Shown: positions 1 to 9,405 of the stretch, piece after piece | How positions within the stretch are numbered: the stretch's first letter is position 1 | How the letters are laid out: every line of letters starts with the position of its first letter | Assembly (NCBI RefSeq): GCF_030316845.1 | Contig: NZ_JASZYS010000003.1 | Location: 248,001 to 312,000, forward strand | Direction: 5' to 3' | Origin: Variovorax davisae | Lineage (GTDB): Bacteria; Pseudomonadota; Gammaproteobacteria; Burkholderiales; Burkholderiaceae_C | Length of the DNA: 64,000 nucleotides | The notes under the pieces: generated by a model | The model's database searches: none | Told to the model about the DNA's origin: nothing | The model's input: the letters and a program-made list of their open reading frames with translations, nothing else | Translations under genes and position numbers: made by a program

Positions 1-332
1 TGAATTTTTTTTCCACTGTCGGGGGGTTGCCCATTGTGGATTAGTAGAGTCGGCCGTCGACGTTGAATCCAGACGCCACTCGATGCGGATGTAGATCCCT
101 ATGAAGACGCCGCGCTCAGTGCTCTCCCAACCGGGGATCGCTCCCACGGCCGGGCGTTGGCGCCCTCCAGCCGTTGGCCGCGCGATCCGATTTCAGCGGA
201 TAAGTGGGTCGACTGAACCCTATGCGGACGCCCTGCGCCCACGTTCGAGGAAGGCGGCTATCCAAGCTCGTGCCTTCTCAGCCAGCACCATTCGGACGTT
301 CTCGCAGTCACCGTCTTCGATCATCACGGACA

Positions 333-515
333 GACGTGACTTCCAACACCTACTACGACTGGTACATGTCGAAGGGTTATCGCATGTTCGCGACACAGGC
401 CGTGGTCGGAGCCTTCATGGAAACATTCAATGAATTTCCTCCGCGACAGAAGGCGGCTAGTTTCACGGTGGAACAGGCGCACGCGAAGCTGGAAGGCGCT
501 GGCGCGTCGAAATGA
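333..515 (+). pseudogene. arylsulfatase C-terminal remnant
   Basis: About 58 codons end in a tail typical of one arylsulfatase subgroup: a YYDWYMSKGY segment, an alanine-rich helix, then EFPPRQKAASF. Family knowledge places this at the extreme C-terminus of about 500-780-residue periplasmic sulfatases. No catalytic CxPxR region lies upstream; the upstream codons are arginine-rich and look like noise, so only the tail survives. It is not the tail of the intact sulfatase at 55-57 kb, which ends differently, so it represents a second, lost sulfatase gene. Confidence 0.6.
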
Positions 516-719
516 CTAGCGGCCAACGACTGCTGACGGCCGATGGTTGACCGCAGCTTGTCAGTGCGCACGCTCTTAAGTCCGTCGTTGCAAGGCAGCG
601 GCGGCCGTCCGCTCTTGGCCGACAGCCGTCCGTCGCTTTCAGTCCAGAAGTGGTCCCACCCGCCGAAAGCGAGGCGAGTTGACGGACCGACAGGCCTCAA
701 CTGGCGAAATCCGTTGCAG

Positions 720-1109
720 TCAATGCTCCACGTCACCCTTGAGGACCTGCCGCCCGACCTCTGTTATGCGTGCGTACATCGTCTGATACGCGCCGGGATC
801 TCTTTTTGTCGGCATGTGGGTCCGATGCACGACCACCCACCCCTTACTCTCGTACTCCAAGGCAGTTTCCATATCCAAAGTTCCGACTAGCTCTACCAGC
901 CCCGTAGAGGCAGCAATTCGTCGCAGTAGTCGCAAGATGAACTCTTCGGGGAAACTGTGGACGCCGCCAATTTTAGCGATGGCGACCGACCGGATTTGGC
1001 AGATTGTAGCCGCCGGCCAGGCCGCCGACCTCAGGATGTCCGTGAAGCGCCGCGGCTCAAGGCCTGGATCTGGCCGACGATGCTCGAGAGCCGAACCGAA
1101 GGGCGACAA
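720..1109 (-). CDS. hypothetical protein, possibly winged-helix-like
   Basis: A 129-codon reading frame starting at TTG. The N-terminal third is basic and may be untranslated; the rest (from IGGVHSFPEEF to the end) has balanced composition and alternating helix/strand character, ending in a segment like YARITEVGRQVLKG that resembles winged-helix regulators in which a final helix is followed by 'T..G...L'. No family is firmly recognised. Nothing on either side suggests an operon. The start codon is uncertain. Confidence 0.35.
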   Translation of the reverse strand: MSPFGSALEHRRPDPGLEPRRFTDILRSAAWPAATICQIRSVAIAKIGGVHSFPEEFILRLLRRIAASTGLVELVGTLDMETALEYESKGWVVVHRTHMPTKRDPGAYQTMYARITEVGRQVLKGDVEH

Positions 1110-1304
1110 GGACTTGGCGCTCCAACTGCAGGAGGCGGTGGAGCCAGCATGAAGGCGCGGTCATTTTGTGAAAAAACCACGCCCAGATTTCTGCCCCTGG
1201 ACGCCACATCCGTTTTTTTGAGAAAAATCGTGTGTTGATGGCATGACTTATCAAGAATCCAATCGGGACTTGCACCGGCAGCACATGTGTCATAACATGC
1301 TGAC

Positions 1305-1785
1305 ATGCAAGCCCATTACGCCGAGCCAGCCACGATCACCCCAGCCATGCAAGCGCTCGATGCCCGGTGGCAGGCCCAAGGCGGTCTGCGCGCCCAGCTC
1401 CCAAGCGGGCACTGGGCTGTGGCATTGCGGGCGCCCCGGCCTCGCGCTCGATATCGATCGCATGCTGTTCACCACGCAGCAAGAGGAGAGTCGACTGCGC
1501 TACCGGGGCAGCGCCTGTGGAGCCTGCCACCTGGACCGACGCGGCAGCGGAGTTGTTGGATCTGAGCGTCCTCCGCCATCTGCGCGCCGCCGACTTCAAC
1601 TGCGCCTCCTTGTTGGAATTCAGCAACATTGCGGCTGGGACGATTCCGTCATGTAGTTCATGCTGCGGCAATGGTGTCTCAGCAAGGACTTGGACGCGAT
1701 CGTGAGCGTCAACGGGGGTCCCGACGAGGTGGCGATCGCACGCCCCCGGACCGAACTGCACATTGCCCACCGCACCCTTCTGTAA
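1305..1785 (+). pseudogene. disrupted unknown gene upstream of toxin-antitoxin pair
   Basis: Protein-like composition jumps between three frames: MQAHYAEPATITPAMQALD at 1305 onward, a leucine-rich segment AAELLDLSVLRHLRAADF near 1530-1610, and a final segment LSKDLDAIVSVNGGPDEV ending at the TAA at 1783-1785. Together they look like one gene of about 160 residues broken by at least two indels. The family is not recognised. It ends 19 bases before the antitoxin start. Confidence 0.3.
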
Positions 1786-1804
1786 CTTGCATCGGAGGCT
1801 CCCC

Positions 1805-2074
1805 ATGACCCCTGGCAGCGTCCACACCATTTCCAGCCGCGACTTCGCACGCGACTTGGCCAGCGCCAAGCGCGCCACGGCCGAAGGCCCCGTATTGATC
1901 ACCGATCGAGGCCGGCCTACCTACGCCCTGCTGCGCATCGAGGACTACTACCGCATCACCGGCCAGCCCGAGCGCTCGCTGCTGGACCTGATGGACAGCC
2001 TGCCCAGCACGGAAGGCGTCGATTTCGACCCGCCTCGCGCCGACATCGATTTCAATCCGGCGCACCTCGACTGA
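1805..2074 (+). CDS. Phd/YefM-type antitoxin
   Basis: An 89-residue antitoxin of the Phd/YefM fold, which binds the operator of its own operon and neutralises the downstream toxin. The N-terminal pattern is typical: serine-rich start, SRDFARDLASAKRA helix, then GPVLITDRGRPTYALL, the beta strand and turn of Phd proteins. The acidic C-terminus (DFDPPRADIDF) would be the toxin-binding tail. The start is the ATG preceded by GGAG about 8 bases upstream. Its TGA overlaps the toxin ATG by one base (TGATG), so the two are translationally coupled. Confidence 0.85.
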   Translation: MTPGSVHTISSRDFARDLASAKRATAEGPVLITDRGRPTYALLRIEDYYRITGQPERSLLDLMDSLPSTEGVDFDPPRADIDFNPAHLD

Positions 2075-2490
2075 TGTACGTCCTGGACACCAATGTCGTC
2101 TCCGAGCTTCGGCCCGGCAAACCGCACCAGTCGCAGGTGGTTCGAGCCTGGGCCGCTGGGATCCCAGACGGGCAGTTCTTCATCTCCGCAGTCACCATTC
2201 TGGAGCTGGAGATGGGCATCCTTCCGCTAGAGCGCCGCACGCCACCCGAGGGCCGTGCACTGCGCGCCTGGTTCGACGCCATGCGCAAGGCCTTCGAGGG
2301 CCGGGTCCTGCCGTTCACAAGCGACATCGCCATGCGCTGCGCGGCCATGCAAGTGCCCGACCGAAAGGCGTTTCGCGATTCGATGATCGCAGCCACCACG
2401 CTGGAGCATGGCTTCACGCTCGCCACGCGCAACGTGCGGGATTTCGAAGGGGCGGGCGTCAAACTCATGAATCCTTGGGAGCCGAGATGA
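2074..2490 (+). CDS. vapC: PIN-domain toxin, VapC/FitB type
   Basis: A 138-residue PIN-domain endoribonuclease. Acidic residues expected to hold the metal are present: D5 in VLDTNVVSEL, E44 in TILELEMG, D102 in RDSMIAATT and D123 in RNVRDFEG. Length and the motif LDTNVVSE match the VapC/FitB branch. Family members cleave RNA when the partner antitoxin is lost. It is the second gene of a two-gene operon with the Phd-type antitoxin. It appears intact, in contrast to most neighbouring genes. Confidence 0.88.
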   Translation: MYVLDTNVVSELRPGKPHQSQVVRAWAAGIPDGQFFISAVTILELEMGILPLERRTPPEGRALRAWFDAMRKAFEGRVLPFTSDIAMRCAAMQVPDRKAFRDSMIAATTLEHGFTLATRNVRDFEGAGVKLMNPWEPR

Positions 2491-2545
2491 AGCAAGACCG
2501 CGCCCAACCGGTGCTGGCAAGCCGGCGTTCAACACCGACCCCGCC

Positions 2546-2755
2546 ATGATGCTTTTCGGCAGGTTCGACAACGGCCAAGCAAACCGGCCTTGATGCGGCG
2601 GACCTTGAAGAACTCATTGGGTACGTCAAAGGCCTGGACGCCGCAGCGCGGTGTCTTGGCGCGATGGTCTGGGTGGCAGGGAGCCTATCCGCCAGGCGGG
2701 CATCGAGAACGACTCGTGGCTCACGTCGGAGAACTGGCTCGAAGCCAATACCTGA
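2546..2755 (+). pseudogene. small frameshifted hypothetical gene
   Basis: Starting at the double ATG at 2546/2549, coding character passes through LLFGRFDN, then in another frame AADLEELIGYVKGLDAA, and in a third frame IRQAGIENDSWLTSENW before TGA at 2753-2755. The pieces read as one acidic protein of roughly 70 residues with at least two single-base indels. The family is not recognised. Confidence 0.35.
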
Positions 2756-2769
2756 GGCTAAGACAAAGA

Positions 2770-3848
2770 ATGCCAAACAGCAAACTTGAAATTGCCGACC
2801 TCGCTGTGGCAATCGCCGCGTCGAGCGTGACGCCGAAGCACGAAAAGCTCATCGCTACCCTGCGCTCATTCGAGCGAATGAAGAACGCCCGGCTTGCGAC
2901 AACGCGCGACGGTTACTCGTTGGTCAAGAGGATGGTCCTGAACTCCGATGGCACTGTGGTGCACGAGGATCATGAGGCATGGTTCGGAGAACAACTTGCA
3001 GCCGATGGTGGGGATGCTGCACGCACATACGAGCGCCGAAGGGCGCCGGATATATCTTGTCGCACTGCAGCCTAACCACGCTGTACCTGGTCCACGATCA
3101 GGGCACCGGCAATCCCGCGGAGTTTGTACAGGCCGAGGTCTTCGTCGAAGACGAATGGACCGCAGGCATCTCCTTTCTGATTGGACCTTCAGTACGCCAC
3201 GGGACGTGCGCGACTTGATGGACCAGCCCGGCCTTGAGTTGGACCAAGCGGATCGCAAGCGGGTGCGCCCGATGGTCTACAGACTGCCAAAAGGTCGTGG
3301 ACATCGGCATATTCATTGCCGAACTGGACACGCTTGAATCTGAAAAAAACGATCTGCGTCGAGGTCACAAACTCCGCGTCACCAATATGGACTCGGGTAC
3401 GGACCGCATGATGTCGTTCGACGAACTCAATCCCGGATGGGACCGCCGCCCGACGAAGGCCAGACGGTTCTTTTTGGATTGGGCCGCCTCAAGCGCTGGA
3501 CGCAGCGGCGCCCGTTTGTGCGAGAAGTGGGTGATTCAGACGGCAGATCACACGGACGCAAAGGGCGAACGCTGGATGTCGATCATCCCGGCCTGGACCT
3601 TCACCCAGAAGGTCGCAAAGGTAGAAGGCCGCAAGGGCAGTGTGTACGAGCTGTATGAGCGACTCGACAAGCTGGACCGCCGCGTAGGAGTGCCCTTCGC
3701 GTGGTACTTCTACATGCTGCACGGCAATCGAGTCCATGACGAATCCGCCTATCGCGTCATCAAGGCCGCAGAGAATGGAGAAATCGTCTTGCCTGAGCAT
3801 GCCTATCAGGTCCTCAAGGCCTGGAGCGTGCATCATTACGGTTTCTGA
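2770..3848 (+). pseudogene. multiply frameshifted hypothetical gene (about 355 codons)
   Basis: Continuous protein-like sequence that changes frame near 3040, 3190 and 3295. It starts MPNSKLEIADLAVAIAASS at 2770, passes through LYLVHDQGTGNPAEF and RDLMDQPGLELDQADRKRV, and ends in a good 180-residue segment (ELDTLESEKNDLRRGHK to AWSVHHYGF). I do not recognise the family; the last part has mixed alpha/beta character without membrane segments. It is followed after 10 bases by a well-initiated small gene, so these may once have formed a transcription unit leading to the integrase. Confidence 0.5.
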
Positions 3849-3858
3849 GGAGGCTCAG

Positions 3859-4104
3859 ATGAGAAAACCCGACGATCCACACGAAGGCGAGCAGGTGGCC
3901 TCGGCCGGTAGCTACCGCGTCTACAAGGTGAACACGAGCAAGGGCACAGTGGCCTATGAGCTTGTCGGCCCGGACGGCGTGACCATGCCGCCCGTGTTTG
4001 GACAGGTGCATGAGGCCATGGCGGCGATGACCGCCCTGCTCGCGCGTCCGATTGCCGACGACGTAGGAGGCGCTACCGCGCCGCCCCCGCTCCCTGATGC
4101 GTGA
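3859..4104 (+). CDS. 81-aa hypothetical protein upstream of integrase
   Basis: An intact 81-residue frame with a strong GAGG Shine-Dalgarno sequence 8 bases before ATG. The sequence is amphipathic beta-like (GSYRVYKVNTSKGTVAYEL), followed by a helix (QVHEAMAAMTALLA) and a proline/alanine tail. No family recognised. It sits 10 bases after the broken gene ending at 3848 and 59 bases before the next small gene, in the same direction as the integrase, so it is likely part of the integrase-associated cassette. Confidence 0.6.
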   Translation: MRKPDDPHEGEQVASAGSYRVYKVNTSKGTVAYELVGPDGVTMPPVFGQVHEAMAAMTALLARPIADDVGGATAPPPLPDA

Positions 4105-4163
4105 AGACCAACCCGCGAGGCTCGCGCTGGCGAACCCCGTGGACCTGAATTTGAACGACATCC

Positions 4164-4589
4164 ATGAAAAGGAAAGCAGGCATGGTGACTCTCGATCCTG
4201 ACGCCGCCCCCGAACGTTCCTCCGAGCCTTTCCCCGGGCGCATCCACGCCTTGCTGCTGGAGGCCGCGCGTCGCGGCAAACCCGGCCTTCTGCAAGAGGA
4301 CGCCACGGCAGCACTTCGGTGGATCGAAGCCCGCCAGGAAGATCTGCGCAGACAGCGCCACTGGCGCACGCACTTCGTGTGTGCCGACCGCGGCCTTCTC
4401 CTGCTGCGCCAAGTCGTGGTGGGCGGCGAAGGCTCGGAGCAAGGCTCGGTCTTCGAACTGTTCGGACCAGATGGAACGCGCATTTATTCGTCGAACTTTG
4501 AAGATGCCGTGATGGAGGTCTTTCAGGCGGAAATCAAGCGCGTCGAAGCGGAAGCCGAGGATCGCCCCCAGAGGTTTCCCCGCCCGTGA
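4164..4589 (+). CDS. 141-aa hypothetical protein coupled to integrase
   Basis: An intact 141-residue, charged, mostly helical protein (RIHALLLEAARRGK; ALRWIEARQEDLRRQRHWRTHF) with a strand-rich middle containing GSVFELFGPDGTRIY. The GPDGT phrase also occurs in the 81-aa gene just upstream (LVGPDGVTM), so the two may share a fold. Its last codon overlaps the GTG start of the DUF3701-type integrase by four bases (GTGA), which couples their translation. It may be an accessory factor of the recombinase; this is inferred from position only. Confidence 0.6.
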   Translation: MKRKAGMVTLDPDAAPERSSEPFPGRIHALLLEAARRGKPGLLQEDATAALRWIEARQEDLRRQRHWRTHFVCADRGLLLLRQVVVGGEGSEQGSVFELFGPDGTRIYSSNFEDAVMEVFQAEIKRVEAEAEDRPQRFPRP

Positions 4590-6368
4590 AGCGCGCTCCG
4601 GAGCGAACTCGCAAGCTGCACAGCGGCCACTTCGCCTTCATGCGGGCGGTGGCCCAGGGGCTCGACGCACGCTCGGCCTGGGACCGCTATCTGCGCCTGG
4701 AAGGTGAGCACGTCGACACCCGCAAGGTGAACTCGACGATCGCATGGATACGCTCTGAATTTGCTGCAGCGGCGCGAAGCCAAGCCGGGGACAGCGCGCT
4801 TGGTCCTCATCGATGCGTCGTTGCTGCCGGCAGCGGCGAAGCTACCAACCCTTGAGGAATTCGCGCGTGAGCGCGGCATGGAAGATTTTTCCGAGGCCGA
4901 GCAGGCCGAGGCATATGAGGAAACCTACGGCGGCAAGTCTCGCCGCACCTCGCGCAGGGCCCAGCTCGTCAACCGACAGCTGGACGCCCTCCGATGGCTC
5001 GAGCACCTGGTCGCGCAAGATCCGAAGCCTGGGGACGCGGTTGGCGTGCGGCTCACGCCGGCGCGGGCCGACCGCATCGAGCGGGCAGGCATGCCGACCC
5101 TTTTCGCGCTTGTCGAGCGCATCAACGGCGTCGGGGCAAGGTGGTGGACCTGCGTTCCTGAGATTGGCGAACTGAAAGCCGCCCGCATCGTCGAATGGCT
5201 GGCGATGCACGAGGCCGCGATCGGCATGACGATCGGTGAGCACGCACGAAAGCCCGCATGCAGCTGCAGTCGGCAGAACTTGGCGCCGTGGTGCCGCAGT
5301 CGACAGCGCTTGTCCCTTTCGAGAAATTCCTTGTGCCGGCCGAGCTGGACGGATCGGCCGGCCGCTACCGTGCGGATCCCGCCCTGTGCATGCTGGAAGC
5401 TTCGAACGACTATGAGGCGATCGCCGAATGGCTCGCAAGCAAGCGCGGCGCCGAAGGCAACAAGGAAGCGTCGACCCAACGGGCCTACCGCAAGGAGGCG
5501 GAGCGCCTCCTTCTCTGGTCGATCTTGGAGCGACGCAAGCCCCTGTCCGCGCTGGCTGTGGCGGACGTCACCGCATACCGGGCGTTCCTCGAAGACCCGC
5601 CGCTGGCGTGGTGCGGCCATCGATATCACCAGCGGTGGTCGCCCTTGTGGCGGCCACTTGAGGGCGCACTGAAGCCGCCCGCCTTGCGTCAGACATTGAT
5701 CATTCTGCGTAGCCTGTTTTCCTTCTTGAAGGATCAGAACTACGTGGTGGGCAATCCGTTCGTGGGAGTCGCCTTGCCTGCTGAAACCAGACTGGGCTCT
5801 CAACGGGCCCTATCGTTTGAGCAATCGGACTTAATCAGCTCCCAACTCGGGCAAGATCGCGACAACGCCGCAGCGCGCCGGCGCGACCGTGCAATCCGCT
5901 GGCTATATGTAACTGGCCTGCGTCTGGCTAGATGGTCGACGCGCGATGCTCGCATCTTCGGCCGCTCGAATTCGAGGACGCCGACGGCGTCGCTCTGACC
6001 GGCTGGATGCTCACTGTCGTGGGGAAAGGCAGCAAGATCAGAGAAGTCCCCGTTCGCAGGACCTGGTCGAGGAGTTGGGCGACGAGCTAGCCCGGATGGG
6101 TCGACCGAGGCGCGTGACGGCTGAGGAAAACTCGGAGGTCGTCATCCTGGCCAGGTTCGGCAAGGGCGGGGGCGCGGTGCCCCCTGCCACCTGGTCCGAC
6201 TCCGGTTTGTACAAGGCTGTCCAAGCCTTCATGCAGCGCTGCGCGCTCCGACTCGAGTGAAAAACAACCTTGGCCACTCGTCGATCGCGACGACTTCGGG
6301 CTACCTCAATACCGAGGAGAGCGGAACGACTCAAGGCTATGGCAGCCTTCTGGGGTAAAGCATCCTAG
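4586..6368 (+). pseudogene. tyrosine integrase with DUF3701 N-terminal domain, shattered
   Basis: Reading from GTG at 4586: a helical N-terminus (KLHSGHFAFMRAVAQGLDA), the DUF3701 region (RRAQLVNRQLDALRWLEHL to ELKAARIVEWLAMHE), a core-binding SAM-like domain (STQRAYRKEAERLLLWSI), then the catalytic domain (RDRAIRWLYVTGLRLA; VVGKGSKIREVP; LARFGKGG) and a tail (NNLGHSSIATTSGYLNTEE) ending at TAG 6366-6368. Frames change near 4770, 5240, 5925, 6050 and 6257. The HxxR box between the catalytic domain and the tail is deleted. Family members move large genomic islands. This copy cannot make active enzyme. Confidence 0.8.
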
Positions 6369-6449
6369 TCCGTAGGCGGCACTCCACATCCGTGCATATC
6401 TCCCCGCCTAGCAAGTGATTGCTTTCGCCCAGCCCTTAGCCTCGGCAGG

Positions 6450-6841
6450 CGGCGCGGCAAAGGCTGGACGCGACCACTCGAATTTGAGGACGACGATGGC
6501 GTCGGCATGACTGGCTGGATGCTCACTGTCGTGGGAAAAGGTAGCAAGATCAGAGAAGTCCCCGCAGGACCTGGTCGACGAGCTGGCCGACAAGGTCACT
6601 CGGATGGGCCGATCGAGGAGCGTGATTGCTGAGGAAAATTCTGAAGTAGCCATCCTGAACAGGTTCAGCAAGGGTGGGTCCGCGGTGCGCCCTGCCACCC
6701 CTCCTGGTCGTGAAACCAACCTTTGTCACCCTTCGATCGGGACGACCTCGGGCTACCTCAACACCGAAGCAACGGCTCAAGGCCATGTCTGCGTTCGGGG
6801 GCAAGCACGCGCCTACGGTTGCACACCGATTCTGTGGATAA
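6450..6841 (+). pseudogene. second integrase catalytic-domain remnant
   Basis: A partial copy of the same integrase type: LEFEDDDGVGMTGWMLTVV, then GKGSKIREVP, LVDELADKVTRMGRSRSV, FSKGGSAVRP, then directly a tail (TTSGYLNTE) and RLKAMSAFGGKHAP ending at TAA near 6839-6841. It repeats the segment 5960-6368 with moderate divergence. The HxxR segment is missing here too. Its last 30 bases also form the left edge of the stress block that is repeated at 33.1 kb. Confidence 0.7.
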
Positions 6842-7164
6842 GGTTGTGCATATTTCTTCTTGGCCGATGAATTGATCTAGTCGGGCTCGGCGTTTGAGCC
6901 CTCTTTGCGGTGGCTTGCTCAAAAATAAGGCAGTTGCGGCCGCGGCAAGTTAGTCTCCTTTTCGCGCGCCTTCGTCCTGGCGTGTACAGCGCCATCAGCG
7001 CCCTTGAGGTCAAGAGCGCTGATGGGGTGGACGACTGGTTAAGTCGATCCCATACCGGGGCCGCTTCCGCGAGCTTTAAGGGGGCGTCGGGTCGATAGCA
7101 CCGGCCGAAGCCTCCCGCTGCCCCGCCAAGTGAGGGCCTGAGGGGATCGATTCCCCAAAAGAAA
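6842..7164. other. left flank of stress block copy A
   Basis: No supported gene. The stretch 6812-6965 is repeated, with scattered differences, at 33117-33265. The stretch 7060-7165 is repeated at 33600-33715. In copy B the two halves are separated by a RelB-like gene that is absent here. Confidence 0.6.
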
Positions 7165-7703
7165 TCAGCGGTAAATGTGCTCGCCGCGGTTTTGCTTCCA
7201 TTGGTCTTCGAAGTGGAGGGCGTCCTCATCATTTTTCGCCCGCACACCCATCAGGATGCCGCCCTTTGGGATGCCACTTTCATAGTCCTTCACGCGTTCT
7301 TCGGGGATGTTCCATCCGATCAGCGCGCCGATCAGGCCGCCACTCGCAGCGCCGCACCCGCGCCGGCCGCAGCCGCGGCCAGGGGCCCGGCGATCACCAG
7401 GCCAAGGCCGGGCAGCACGAGGTTCGTACCGAGGGCAGCGATTGCCGCGATCGCCGCCCCAACGGTGCCCCCGATTGCGCCACCAACGCCAGCCCCCTTG
7501 GCAGCCTTGTTACCCAGCTCCGTCTCAACTCCAACTTCATCGGAAAAATGACGGGTTCGGGTTTCATCGGACATCACCAGGTTGACGTCGTCTTTCGAGT
7601 AGCCGCGCGCCTGCGTGGCGCCGTAGGCGCTCTCTGCACTGGCACGATCAGGGAAGAGGCCCGTGACGAGGCGTCCGGAATCTGCGGAGGTGGTGCTATT
7701 CAT
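7165..7703 (-). pseudogene. general-stress 17M/DUF1269-like membrane protein, frameshifted
   Basis: Starts at ATG 7703 with STTSADSGRLVTGLFPDR, the N-terminal domain seen in YflT/GSP17M-like stress proteins. A long Gly/Ala hydrophobic hairpin follows (GAIGGTVGAAIAAIAALG to LPGLGLVIAGPLAAA). Near 7345 one base is missing; after it the true frame continues LIGALIGWNIPEERVKDYE and ends FEDQWKQNRGEHIYR at 7165. Family proteins accumulate under stress; molecular role unknown. In copy B only the last 24 codons remain (33713-33790). Confidence 0.65.
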
Positions 7704-7894
7704 GCTTAATCCTTCAAGGTTGGGTTGGCCCATCCCGATGTAGGTACACGGCTCCTGCTGACACCAGCGCAGCGATTTGCTCTCTTTCGAAGCGTGGCGC
7801 AGTGCGTCACTGCCTACGGTGTTGCAGGCCGGGCTCCGATGGCTGCTTGGATCTGAGGCCCCAATCTGGACTTTTCAAATTTCAGGAGACGGCC

Positions 7895-8170
7895 ATGAAA
7901 GCTTTCACAACAACCTTTTTGGGCATCGCCATGGTTCTGTCAGTAGGCAGCGCCTGCGCCCAGGCCGCGACGAAAAAGGACGGCTCAACCAGCGGGACCA
8001 CCATGGTCATGACCATGCAGCAATGCAAAGAACACATGGCTATGTCGCCCGCCGGCGCGAAAAAGAACGATGCTCAGATGAAGAAGGACGCCATGTGCGC
8101 CGACCTCATGAAAAAGGATGGCGCTTCCATGACGAAAAGCGGCACAGCTGGGGAGCCCATGAAGAAATAA
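7895..8170 (+). CDS. pentapeptide MXKDX-repeat protein (copy A)
   Basis: A 91-residue secreted protein. The signal peptide (MKAFTTTFLGIAMVLSVGS, cleavage after ACA or AQA) is followed by a short mature chain rich in Met, Lys and Asp, with MKKD-type repeats at AQMKKDAM and DLMKKDGASMTKSG. A GGAG site lies 9 bases before ATG. Family members are small periplasmic proteins of unknown role, common in Burkholderiales. The near-identical paralogue is at 33931-34206. Confidence 0.8.
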   Translation: MKAFTTTFLGIAMVLSVGSACAQAATKKDGSTSGTTMVMTMQQCKEHMAMSPAGAKKNDAQMKKDAMCADLMKKDGASMTKSGTAGEPMKK

Positions 8171-8198
8171 GGCGAGACTTCGGGGCGTGGAGACCGCC

Positions 8199-8513
8199 TC
8201 AATGAAGCGCCTGGCGCACACGAGCTGCGGCCCATCGCAGCCGCTGCGCCAAGTTGCCATTCGACTGACTGCTCACCAATTCCTCGTCCGGATAGCGGCT
8301 GGGTTCGAGCTCCTGCCTTCCCTTGTCGGTCACGGCCAGCACTTGAGCGATGTGCTCAGGTCCAGCGAGCGACTCGGGGCCCGCCCGAGCGGGCACAAAT
8401 GCAATCACCAAGCCGGCGGCGCGAAGAAGCCTGACCTGGTCGATTTCGTCGAGCGATCGGAAAGACTTCGGCAGCGGTGAAGACGCAATCTCTCTCAAAA
8501 GGTCGATGGCCAT
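8199..8513 (-). CDS. 104-aa hypothetical protein (copy A)
   Basis: An intact 104-residue frame with GGGAG before its ATG. It begins MAIDLLREIASSPLPKSF, continues DEIDQVRLLRAAGLVIAFV, then VLAVTDKGRQEL and a basic C-terminal helix. The order helix-helix-strand with 'T.KGR..L' resembles a winged-helix domain, but I cannot assign a family. It converges on the MXKDX gene. The copy at 34231-34545 is intact with about a dozen substitutions, so both have been kept open, suggesting selection. Confidence 0.65.
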   Translation of the reverse strand: MAIDLLREIASSPLPKSFRSLDEIDQVRLLRAAGLVIAFVPARAGPESLAGPEHIAQVLAVTDKGRQELEPSRYPDEELVSSQSNGNLAQRLRWAAARVRQALH

Positions 8514-9009
8514 TTCAATCTCCCTGCAGGAATGTCAGAGGGAAAAAGCTAGAGGAACGGACTGGCGGCATCGAGGAAACCATCTAGGATGATGGCGCCG
8601 AAGCATCCTCTACCAGCGCCGGCAGACCGTATCTTTGGAGGCTACGCCACCCGCGTGAATCCTGCATGACTTAACACCGTTTCCAAGAGAAAGGGGCGGT
8701 TATCTCAGGGCGAACTCAAGGCGTTACGACGTGAAAGGGTTGCAGCGGGGTGAATCCCATAGTTGATGGGTGTATCCCAACTGCCATCCACGCGCCGCCG
8801 CACATCCGACATTCGGTGTGTGACGCAAGTCGTTGATCTAGTTTGCCCCTCCACGGCGCGCCGACCGCCCTCGCGCGCGAATGGCGCCGTAGTCGCGCCT
8901 CTCAGTGAGCAGCAAATGCCCACAAATGCTCAAATTGTTGAAGGAAGAACCGTTGCTCCTTCACCACGCGACAACCCCAGCGCGTGTGCGCGCCAAACAG
9001 AATCCAGAA
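8514..9009. other. gene-less spacer with conserved upstream region (copy A)
   Basis: No gene supported. The sequence matches 34546-35049 over most of its length, with local insertions. It separates two divergent genes and therefore should hold both their promoters, though no clear -35/-10 pair was identified by eye. Confidence 0.5.
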
Positions 9010-9405
9010 ATGACTGAAGAAACGGCGCTGAAAATTTTGCTGGACGCTCGGAATGACGTGATCAAGACCGGGATGAGCGTCACCGTGGCAGGCTACAGCG
9101 TGAATGTGCTGGTGATGCCCAAGCTGGCAGGCTCCGGCCAAGGAGCGACCTTCCTCGTTCATGGCGGCGAAGTTTCACCGGCTGCTGCCGTTGCAGCCAT
9201 CGCAGAGTCGAAAAATCCCGTCGCCCAGCCGACACCGAATGCTCTCGCTCCGCTCCCTCAACCTTCCGTCTCGCCCGAAGAGTTGGAGGCCGGCAAGCGC
9301 TCGCTGGTCTGGGACGCGGGCTGGGGGTCGCGCTGGCCCGCTGACGATCGGCTTGCTCGCCGCGGCCACCCTTCCGTGGCAGTCATTTCTTCTGTATTGA
9401 GGTAG
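9010..9405 (+). CDS. MTE-start protein read through into MFS remnant (copy A)
   Basis: The first 72 codons match the 72-aa protein at 35050-35268: TALKILLDARNDVIKTGMS, GYSVNVLVMPKLAGSGQG, VAAIAESKN. In copy B the frame stops with TAG after HVA; here that codon is CAG, so translation runs on through VSPEELEAGKRSLVWDAGW, which is the N-terminus of the neighbouring MFS transporter, and into scrambled sequence. The function of the 72-aa domain is unknown. The fusion is probably accidental. Confidence 0.6.
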   Translation: MTEETALKILLDARNDVIKTGMSVTVAGYSVNVLVMPKLAGSGQGATFLVHGGEVSPAAAVAAIAESKNPVAQPTPNALAPLPQPSVSPEELEAGKRSLVWDAGWGSRWPADDRLARRGHPSVAVISSVLR

